Origin: VFJL01 sp037147395
GTDB taxonomy: Bacteria > Pseudomonadota > Gammaproteobacteria > Burkholderiales > Nitrosomonadaceae
Assembly (NCBI GenBank): GCA_037147395.1
Contig: JBAWVG010000074.1
Coordinates: forward strand, 1-5,841
Direction: 5' to 3'
Length of the DNA: 5,841 nucleotides
The number at the start of each line of letters is the position of its first letter. Position 1 is the stretch's first letter. Made by a program: the position numbers and the translations under genes. The notes beneath the pieces are model-generated. The model was not told the DNA's origin and did not search any database. It was given only the letters and a program-made list of their open reading frames with translations. Of this stretch, positions 1-5,044 are shown one piece after another.

Positions 1-299
1 AGAACCGCGACATCATTAATCAGACGTGCGCCTGCAGCCTTCTCCCTCATTGCAGCTGCACGATCTCTCCGAGGTTGGGTTGGGTCAGTTGTATCTGCTT
101 TTACTGCGGTCTCGGCAGGAGCATCATCAACCTTGGTAAAAGAACCAATTTTTTCTCGGCCAGGCCCTGCTTCTGTAAAGATCTGTTTAGTTTTTTTGTC
201 TACATAAAGATCAAGTGCAAAGGCGGTGGATACCATCCCCGCACCTAACCCGACACCCAAAGCGGCAACGACTGCCACTGTAATTTTTGATAACTTCAT
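1..299 (-). CDS. Outer-membrane porin, probably phosphate-selective OprO/OprP type (N-terminal part, truncated by window edge)
   Basis: The first 99 codons of a gene reading leftwards out of the window. The product begins MKLSKITVAV and has a classic Sec signal peptide: a lysine-rich start, a hydrophobic Ala/Val/Gly/Leu core, and a likely cleavage after residue 28 (STAFA then LDLYVD). The mature start, LDLYVDKKTKQIF followed by GPGREKIGSF, resembles from memory the N-terminus of proteins annotated as phosphate-selective porin O and P in gammaproteobacteria. The charged, Ala-rich stretch from about residue 57 would precede the beta-barrel, which is not in view. The ATG at 297-299 is chosen because GAGGGG lies just upstream (305-310) and the signal peptide starts at once. 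The gene lies downstream of pstS but behind a terminator, and has its own PhoB-type promoter, which supports a phosphate role. The export signal is certain; the porin identity is inferred from a short N-terminus plus context. Another periplasmic or outer-membrane protein cannot be excluded. Confidence 0.62.
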   Translation of the reverse strand, partial: MKLSKITVAVVAALGVGLGAGMVSTAFALDLYVDKKTKQIFTEAGPGREKIGSFTKVDDAPAETAVKADTTDPTQPRRDRAAAMREKAAGARLINDVAV

Positions 300-337
300 A
301 TTTTCCCCTCACAGTTATGTTGAATGAATCAGAGGGG

Positions 338-343
338 ATGTTA
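338..343 (-). promoter_or_regulatory. Putative -10 element of the porin promoter
   Basis: On the minus strand TAACAT (4 of 6 matches to TATAAT) starts 6 nt after the last PhoB-box repeat unit. No -35 hexamer is recognisable at the right distance; the PhoB repeats occupy that place, as expected of a PhoB-activated promoter. The predicted transcript would have a leader of about 30 nt before the ATG. The hexamer alone is weak; its position relative to the box is the main argument. Confidence 0.45.
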
Positions 344-349
344 CTGGCG

Positions 350-393
350 CCGTGTGACAGCCTTATTACGTCTTTGTAACAGTTTTGTGACAG
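350..393 (-). promoter_or_regulatory. PhoB box array (four 11-bp units) upstream of the porin gene
   Basis: Reading the minus strand, four head-to-tail 11-nt units are seen: CTGTCACAAAA (393-383), CTGTTACAAAG (382-372), the degenerate ACGTAATAAGG (371-361) and CTGTCACACGG (360-350). The Pho-box consensus is a direct repeat of CTGTCAT separated by A/T-rich 4-mers with an 11-bp period. Units 1, 2 and 4 match it closely, so this is probably two adjacent PhoB dimer sites. The box-proximal pair ends 6 nt before the proposed -10 hexamer. The expected effect is activation of the porin gene by phospho-PhoB when phosphate is scarce. Confidence 0.85.
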
Positions 394-514
394 ATATCGA
401 ATTGCCAGAGTGAATAAAAACCGGTCTGGCAGGAGTGACCCCGAGAAGAGCGGAGATCAGTATCTGCTTTGGGGCGGAGTGACTGTGAATCGAAGGGGAT
501 TTGCAGTTGGAAAT

Positions 515-551
515 CACAAGGGGGTGCGGCCTTAGGCCGCACCCCCTTGTG
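515..551 (-). terminator. Hairpin terminator downstream of pstS
   Basis: A perfect inverted repeat with 17-18 paired positions centred on base 533: the arm CACAAGGGGGTGCGGCC (515-531) is matched by its exact complement at 535-551, leaving a tiny loop. It begins about 50 nt past the pstS stop codon on the minus strand. The stem is very GC-rich, but the downstream tract is short on either strand (ATTT on minus, GGGTTTATT on plus), so it is not a textbook U-tract terminator. It would also separate pstS transcription from the PhoB-driven porin gene. Confidence 0.65.
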
Positions 552-601
552 GGTTTATTCAGAAGCTATTTTTTACAGATGATTCAGAGTGAACTGGGGA
601 A

Positions 602-1627
602 TCAATTATGTTCGAACTCTATACGGGCCTCGCGCTTGAGTAGTTCTGCGATTGAGAGACCGACTGCCGATACACCACCGAATACTGTTCCGACTCGTTT
701 TTGAGTAAAGTTACTCATGATGGTGGTGTAGGCGCTCGGGGGTAGTGGGAAGTACTGTACCTCCTGCACTAACTTGAGTGCATTCTTCATGTAGAAGGTA
801 ACGAACTCCTTCACTTCAGGCTTCTCTGCCGCTTTGACATTGACATAGATAAAGATAGGACGGGCCAGTGGCTGGTAGGTGCCATCCTCGACCGTTTCTA
901 AGGATGGAATAACGCCTCCCTTACCACCGTCGACTGCAACAGCGGCTACTTTCTTTTGGTTCTCGATATAGTAAGCGAACCCGAAGAAGCCCAGACCATT
1001 CTCGTCACTCGCGACTCCTTGCACCAGAACGTTATCGTCCTCAGAAGCAGTGAAGTCACCACGGCTTGACTTGGCCTTGCCAACAACTGCTTCAGTGAAG
1101 TAGTCGAAGGTGCCGGAGTCCGCCCCTGCACCATAGAGCTTGAAGGTTTTATCAGGCCAGGAAGGATTGATCTGACTCCACTTGGTGATCCGGCCCTGTG
1201 CGGCTGGCTCCCACATCTTTTTCAATTCTGCAACGGTCATGGTCTTGGCCCAGGTATTCTTTGGGTTGATTGCCACGGTCAGTGCATCGTAAGCCACTGG
1301 CATCTCGACATACTGGATTCCGGACTTCTTGCACTCCTCCATCTCTTTCTTTTGGATGGGGCGGGAGGCGTTAGCGATATCGATCTCGCCACGACAGAAC
1401 TTTTTAAAACCCCCGCCTGTGCCGGAGATGCCGACTGTGACTCGGATGGCGCCTCTCTTGGCTATTTGGAAGTCCTCTGCAACCGCCTCGGTGATGGGGT
1501 AGACAGTGCTCGAGCCGTCAACCTTGACGATCGATTGCGCATTCGTAATGCCGGCAGTGCTCATCAACGCGGCCAATACGGTGGACACGCTCAGTAACTT
1601 GAATTTAAGATTGTGTGATCGTAACAT
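602..1627 (-). CDS. pstS: Periplasmic phosphate-binding protein PstS
   Basis: The substrate-binding component of the high-affinity phosphate ABC importer; it captures inorganic phosphate in the periplasm and hands it to PstCAB. The 341-residue product has a signal peptide (basic start, hydrophobic residues about 11-26, likely cut after TNA at residue 30). Mature motifs follow in family order: DGSSTVYP (37-44), GISGTGGGF (66-74), the NASRP segment (86-90), GADSGTFDYF (168-177) and FFGFAYY (214-220). The DGSST, SGTGGG and DSGT loops are typical phosphate-ligating parts of the fold. The ATG at 1625-1627 is preferred to an in-frame GTG 12 nt upstream because GGAGG (1633-1637) is spaced as a ribosome-binding site for the ATG and overlaps the GTG. 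The gene stands alone: a terminator and a porin gene follow it, not pstC. A weak PhoB-like promoter lies upstream. Family assignment is firm; phosphate specificity is from family and context. Confidence 0.93.
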   Translation of the reverse strand: MLRSHNLKFKLLSVSTVLAALMSTAGITNAQSIVKVDGSSTVYPITEAVAEDFQIAKRGAIRVTVGISGTGGGFKKFCRGEIDIANASRPIQKKEMEECKKSGIQYVEMPVAYDALTVAINPKNTWAKTMTVAELKKMWEPAAQGRITKWSQINPSWPDKTFKLYGAGADSGTFDYFTEAVVGKAKSSRGDFTASEDDNVLVQGVASDENGLGFFGFAYYIENQKKVAAVAVDGGKGGVIPSLETVEDGTYQPLARPIFIYVNVKAAEKPEVKEFVTFYMKNALKLVQEVQYFPLPPSAYTTIMSNFTQKRVGTVFGGVSAVGLSIAELLKREARIEFEHN

Positions 1628-1650
1628 TTCATCCTCCACTATTTATGACG

Positions 1651-1666
1651 GTTGCCACATGGCAAC
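1651..1666 (-). repeat. Small inverted repeat in the pstS leader
   Basis: GTTGCC, a 4-nt centre, then GGCAAC: a short perfect inverted repeat between the proposed pstS -10 element and its ribosome-binding site. It could form a small hairpin in the pstS leader or be a site for a dimeric regulator. At this length chance is a real possibility and no function is claimed. Confidence 0.35.
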
Positions 1667-1675
1667 ATCGACAGC

Positions 1676-1709
1676 ATCATAAGCTACCGATATTGCAAGA
1701 TTGTGACAC
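1676..1709 (-). promoter_or_regulatory. Putative PhoB-dependent promoter of pstS
   Basis: On the minus strand a good half-site GTGTCACAATC (1709-1699) is followed by a degenerate unit TTGCAATATCG (1698-1688), then 6 nt, then TATGAT (1681-1676; 5 of 6 matches to the -10 consensus). The 11-nt phase and the 6-nt gap between box and -10 are the same as in the better porin promoter in this window. Only one unit matches the Pho-box consensus well, so PhoB binding is plausible rather than shown. Confidence 0.45.
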
Positions 1710-1876
1710 AAGCATCGTTATATGCGTTTGTCTTCCTGTAACTGTCTCAGTATGCCGAGAGAGAGGCCACATTCCACTTTTGCTACTACCATGATAATCT
1801 ATGAGGTGTTTGCTTAAGCGGTCGAGATAGAGTTCTCTTCACTTTCTCCAGGTCTTTAATTTATAGAGGAATAATC

Positions 1877-2134
1877 ATGGAAATGCACGTTTACGATACC
1901 TATGTTAAGGCCAAGGATGGCCATACCATGCACTTTGATGTCTTCACCTCGGTCAAGGATGACCCGAAAGCGGTCGAGTACGCAAAGCTGTGGCTAACCT
2001 CCATTGGTGAGGAGGGTGCCACCATTACGAGCAAGGAGTGTAGCTTCTGTCATAGTCAGAGGGCGCCGGCTAATGTCGTTGATGCAATTAACAAGGACGG
2101 ATACTTCATCTACAAGATGGAAGGCTGCGACTAG
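1877..2134 (+). CDS. DUF2024 family protein of unknown function
   Basis: A complete 85-residue protein that I recognise as DUF2024: it opens MEMHVYDTYVKAKDGHTMHFDVF and ends with the GYFIYKMEGC tail. Length is normal for this small family. There is no signal peptide or membrane segment, so it is cytosolic. It carries a CSFCH motif (residues 55-59) and another cysteine at 84, which could bind a metal or be redox-active, but the biochemical role is unknown. GAGGA at 1865-1869 fits as ribosome-binding site for the ATG at 1877; a second in-frame ATG at codon 3 is less well placed. It is divergent from pstS, across a 249-bp gap, and lies 128 bp before metK. A possible -10 hexamer GATAAT (1793-1798) has no convincing -35. 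Whether it is linked to phosphate or methionine metabolism cannot be told from the sequence. Confidence 0.88.
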   Translation: MEMHVYDTYVKAKDGHTMHFDVFTSVKDDPKAVEYAKLWLTSIGEEGATITSKECSFCHSQRAPANVVDAINKDGYFIYKMEGCD

Positions 2135-2262
2135 TCTTTAGCGGCCTCTGGACAGGTCTCAAACCAGTGTCACGGCTGCGGACCCCCTCCCCCCATCAAG
2201 AATCAACCTGAATAATCTGTTATTCTATGGGGCTGTTTTGAATTTATGATGGACTGGAAAAC

Positions 2263-3432
2263 ATGAGCGAATATCTTTTTACATCAGAGTCCGTATCCGA
2301 AGGTCATCCAGATAAGGTTGCCGATCAGATTTCAGATTCTATTCTGGATGCGATCCTGGCACAGGATGCTAATGCAAGAGTGGCCTGCGAGACCCTCTGC
2401 AGCACCGGCCTGATTGTCATGTCGGGTGAGATCACAACGCACGCCTCGGTTGACTACAATGTGGTCGCTCGAGAGACCGTCAGAAGGATCGGCTATACCA
2501 GTTCAGACATTGGTTTTGATTCCTCCACCTGTGCAGTCTTAACCGCTTTTAACAAGCAGTCCCCTGATATCGCTCAGGGAGTGAACCGTACAAAAGAGCA
2601 GGAGATGGATCAGGGCGCGGGCGACCAGGGTCTCATGTTCGGGTATGCCTGCGATGAGACACCTCAATTAATGCCGATGCCGATTTACTATGCTCATCGT
2701 TTGATGGAGCGGCAGGCAGAGCTTAGAAAGGACGGACGTCTGACATGGCTGCGCCCGGATGCTAAGTCACAGGTATCGGTGAGCTATCTGAATGGCAAAC
2801 CGCAACGGGTCGAGACGGTGGTTGTATCGACCCAGCATCATCCTGATATCTCTCATGCGTCGCTATCCGAAGCGGTGATTGAGGAGATCATCAAGCCTGT
2901 GATCCCGAAGAGCATGCTGAGTGGGGATACTCGTTATCTGGTTAATCCTACGGGGCGTTTTGTGGTGGGTGGACCGATGGGTGACTGCGGGCTGACAGGA
3001 CGTAAGATCATTGTCGACACCTATGGCGGTGCGGCCCATCATGGTGGAGGTGCTTTTTCTGGTAAGGACCCCTCCAAGGTTGACCGTTCAGCGGCTTACG
3101 CGGGGCGTTATGTGGCCAAGAATATCGTTGCTGCAGGCATCGCGAGCAGGTGTGAGGTACAAGTGGCCTATGCTATCGGTGTGGCAAAACCGGTCTCGCT
3201 GATGGTCGATACCTTCGGTACTGGTAAAATTTCTGATGAGGCAATCGCCAAGCTGGTGGAGCGGCATTTTGACTTGCGCCCACGTGCCATCATTCATTCC
3301 CTCAATCTGCTACGTCCGATCTATGCCAAGACGGCTGCCTATGGTCACTTCGGGCGGGATGAGCCAGAATTCACTTGGGAGTCGATCGATAAGGCTGCTC
3401 AGCTTCGCGATGATGCGGGGATCAAGGGCTAG
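2263..3432 (+). CDS. metK: S-adenosylmethionine synthetase (methionine adenosyltransferase)
   Basis: Makes S-adenosylmethionine from methionine and ATP, releasing phosphate and pyrophosphate; cytosolic, normally a tetramer needing Mg2+ and K+. The 389-residue protein has standard bacterial length and all signature segments: ESVSEGHPDK (9-18, ATP and metal binding), the GAGDQG loop (118-123), GYACDET (127-133), GDCGLTGRK (240-248) and the glycine-rich phosphate loop GGGAFSGKDP (261-270) followed by DRSAAYAGRY. No key residue appears missing. The ATG at 2263 begins the conserved N-terminus (MSEYLFTSESVSEGHP), but the upstream GGA-containing ribosome-binding site (CTGGAAAAC) is weak. The 128-bp upstream gap shows no convincing promoter and nothing resembling a SAM riboswitch. 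It is followed after 145 bp by ahcY, with the SAH riboswitch lying between them, so metK itself is outside that switch. Confidence 0.97.
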   Translation: MSEYLFTSESVSEGHPDKVADQISDSILDAILAQDANARVACETLCSTGLIVMSGEITTHASVDYNVVARETVRRIGYTSSDIGFDSSTCAVLTAFNKQSPDIAQGVNRTKEQEMDQGAGDQGLMFGYACDETPQLMPMPIYYAHRLMERQAELRKDGRLTWLRPDAKSQVSVSYLNGKPQRVETVVVSTQHHPDISHASLSEAVIEEIIKPVIPKSMLSGDTRYLVNPTGRFVVGGPMGDCGLTGRKIIVDTYGGAAHHGGGAFSGKDPSKVDRSAAYAGRYVAKNIVAAGIASRCEVQVAYAIGVAKPVSLMVDTFGTGKISDEAIAKLVERHFDLRPRAIIHSLNLLRPIYAKTAAYGHFGRDEPEFTWESIDKAAQLRDDAGIKG

Positions 3433-3476
3433 TTTTAGCTCAAAGAGTAACGGACCCATCTAAAGTTTAGTTCTAC

Positions 3477-3554
3477 CCTCCACGCTGAGGAGCGCTGCAA
3501 CGGGCACAGTCCCGCGAGGCTCGGCGAAGGAGGATACCGTAACAACGGCGCTCG
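3477..3554 (+). ncRNA. SAH riboswitch aptamer upstream of ahcY
   Basis: The segment GAGGAGCGCTGCAACGGG (3487-3504), then GAGGCTCGG (3516-3524) and finally CCGTAACAACGG running into CGCTCG (3537-3554), matches the conserved core of the S-adenosylhomocysteine riboswitch and sits in its usual place before ahcY. Helices visible in the sequence: 3483-3489 with 3520-3526 (7 bp, one G-U); an inner hairpin 3501-3504 with 3511-3514; a small hairpin 3537-3540 with 3545-3548; and the pseudoknot GAGCG 3490-3494 with CGCTC 3549-3553. An extra pairing, CCTCC 3477-3481 with GGAGG 3529-3533, can extend the first helix. Known members bind SAH and raise expression of SAH-recycling genes while discriminating against SAM. 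Here the regulated unit would be ahcY plus metF. Confidence 0.92.
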
Positions 3555-3587
3555 TTCATTTTTCAGGAGATTATTCCATGAGCGTTG
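3546..3587 (+). promoter_or_regulatory. Proposed riboswitch expression platform: helix masking the ahcY start codon
   Basis: Bases 3546-3555 (CGGCGCTCGT) can pair without interruption with 3578-3587 (ATGAGCGTTG): 10 bp, three of them G-U. This helix covers the entire AUG of ahcY and puts its ribosome-binding site AGGAG (3565-3569) in a 22-nt loop. The same 3546-3553 bases are needed for the 3' hairpin and pseudoknot of the SAH aptamer, so the two folds exclude each other. Inferred logic: without SAH the start codon is masked; SAH binding captures the CGCTC strand and frees it. No U-tract terminator hairpin is seen, which favours translational control. The pairing is read directly; the mechanism is inference. 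Confidence 0.55.
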
Positions 3588-5017
3588 CGTCCAATTCATC
3601 TGGCGTCCAATTCACAGATTATAAAGTTGCCGATATGTCCCTTGCTGGATGGGGACGTAAGGAGATCGCTATCGCAGAGACCGAGATGCCGGGTCTGATG
3701 GCGCTATGCGAAGAGTATGCCGACCAGAAGCCTCTGGCAGGGGCACGTGTTGCAGGATCTCTGCACATGACCATCCAGACAGCGGTACTGATCGAGACCC
3801 TGGTCAAACTGGGTGCAGAAGTACGTTGGGCCTCTTGTAATATCTATTCCACTCAGGATCATGCGGCTGCGGCTATCGCTGCGGAGAGCATTCCGGTATT
3901 TGCCTACAAGGGTGAGTCACTGGATGACTACTGGGAGTATACCCACCGTATTTTTGAGTGGCCGGGTCAAGAGTCGGGTGCAAATAAAACACCGAACATG
4001 ATTCTGGATGATGGGGGTGATGCCACACTGCTGATCATCCTCGGCAGCAAGGCTGAGAAGGACCTATCCGTCATTGCCAATCCAACCAACGAGGAAGAGC
4101 AGGCCCTTTACGCGGCCATTAAGAAGAGGGTGGCCAGTCATCCGGGTTGGTATTCCAATATCCTTGCCAATATTCGGGGTGTGACAGAGGAGACCACCAC
4201 AGGCGTGCACCGTCTGTACGAGATGCAGAAAAAAGGTGAGCTTCCATTCCCTGCGTTTAATGTGAACGACTCGGTCACCAAGTCAAAGTTTGACAATCTC
4301 TACGGATGTCGTGAGTCGTTGGTGGATGGGATCAAGCGGGCCACCGATGTGATGATTGCTGGGAAAGTGGCGATCGTTTGCGGATACGGGGATGTGGGTA
4401 AGGGATGCGCTCAGTCGCTACGCGGTCTGGGGGCGACGGTATGGATCACTGAGATAGATCCAATCTGCGCGCTACAGGCGGCGATGGAGGGTTATCGTGT
4501 TGTCACTATGGATGAGGCTTGTGATCAGGCCGATATCTTTGTCACCGCGACCGGTAATCTGCGAGTCATCACCCATGACCATATGCTGAAGATGAAGAAC
4601 CAGGCCATCGTCTGCAATATTGGCCACTTCGATTCTGAAATCGATATCGCTTCAGTGCAGAAGTATCAATGGGACAATATTAAGCCTCAGGTGGATCATG
4701 TCATCTTCCCAACGGGACGACGGATTATTGTGCTGGCTCAGGGAAGGCTGGTTAATCTGGGGTGTGCCACCGGGCACCCCTCATTCGTCATGTCCAGTTC
4801 ATTTACCAACCAAGTTCTGGCTCAGATGGAGCTTTGGCAAAACGGCGCAAAGTACCAGAAGAATGTGTATGTGCTGCCCAAGCAACTCGATGAAAAGGTG
4901 GCGAGACTCCACATCAAGAAACTGGGTGTCAGGCTGACTGAATTGACCGACGAGCAGGCGAAGTACCTCAGCCTAGATAAAGACGGTCCGTACAAGCCGG
5001 AAATGTACCGGTACTGA
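3578..5017 (+). CDS. ahcY: S-adenosylhomocysteinase (adenosylhomocysteinase)
   Basis: Reversibly splits S-adenosylhomocysteine into homocysteine and adenosine, using a tightly bound NAD+; it relieves product inhibition of methyltransferases and is cytosolic, usually a tetramer. The 479-residue protein is full length, ending in the family tail YKPEMYRY. By comparison with the human enzyme the catalytic positions are present: D145 (in ILDDGGD), E205 (in EETTTG), K235, D239, N240 and C244 (in TKSKFDNLYGC), and H350 (in NIGHFD). The Rossmann NAD site GYGDVGKG is at 269-276. About 35 extra residues between D145 and E205 mark the long bacterial form. One oddity is LAQGRLVNLG (386-395), where LAEGRLVNLG is usual. 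Start at ATG 3578 with AGGAG 8 nt upstream. Expression is probably set by the SAH riboswitch just upstream. metF follows after 27 bp, very likely in the same transcript. Confidence 0.97.
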   Translation: MSVASNSSGVQFTDYKVADMSLAGWGRKEIAIAETEMPGLMALCEEYADQKPLAGARVAGSLHMTIQTAVLIETLVKLGAEVRWASCNIYSTQDHAAAAIAAESIPVFAYKGESLDDYWEYTHRIFEWPGQESGANKTPNMILDDGGDATLLIILGSKAEKDLSVIANPTNEEEQALYAAIKKRVASHPGWYSNILANIRGVTEETTTGVHRLYEMQKKGELPFPAFNVNDSVTKSKFDNLYGCRESLVDGIKRATDVMIAGKVAIVCGYGDVGKGCAQSLRGLGATVWITEIDPICALQAAMEGYRVVTMDEACDQADIFVTATGNLRVITHDHMLKMKNQAIVCNIGHFDSEIDIASVQKYQWDNIKPQVDHVIFPTGRRIIVLAQGRLVNLGCATGHPSFVMSSSFTNQVLAQMELWQNGAKYQKNVYVLPKQLDEKVARLHIKKLGVRLTELTDEQAKYLSLDKDGPYKPEMYRY

Positions 5018-5044
5018 TCCTTGGCGGGCTGAGGGAGTCAGGAA

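Larger units (their letters stand above)
300..601. other. Intergenic region between pstS and the porin gene
   Basis: This 302-bp gene-free stretch holds the porin leader and ribosome-binding site (300-337), the porin promoter with its PhoB boxes (338-393), and the pstS terminator hairpin (515-551). Between 394 and 514 I recognise no gene, RNA or regulatory motif. An open frame on the plus strand (501-704) crosses the terminator and the 3' end of pstS and is not credible as a gene. Confidence 0.6.

Noticed and set aside
501..704. A 67-residue open frame on the plus strand
   Set aside because: It runs through the terminator hairpin and antisense to the 3' end of pstS, has no ribosome-binding site of note and resembles no family.
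1352..1597. An 81-residue plus-strand frame and minus-strand frames of 60-62 residues within pstS
   Set aside because: They overlap the well-supported pstS coding sequence in other frames and show no family resemblance.
1628..1639. GTG start giving PstS four extra residues (MEDE)
   Set aside because: The GGAGG at 1633-1637 overlaps this GTG and is well spaced for the ATG at 1627; the extra acidic residues would also spoil the basic start of the signal peptide.
1761..1798. A sigma-54 promoter before the DUF2024 gene
   Set aside because: GG and GC elements are present but 15 nt apart, not the 10 nt required.
2039..2053. CxxCH in the DUF2024 protein as a c-type haem site
   Set aside because: The protein has no export signal, and haem c attachment takes place in the periplasm; the motif is better read as a possible metal or redox site.
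2135..2262. A SAM riboswitch or other leader RNA upstream of metK
   Set aside because: No conserved core of the SAM-I, SAM-II or SAM-III type and no long helices were found. The C-rich tract at 2183-2195 has too few G runs on the other strand for a typical quadruplex.
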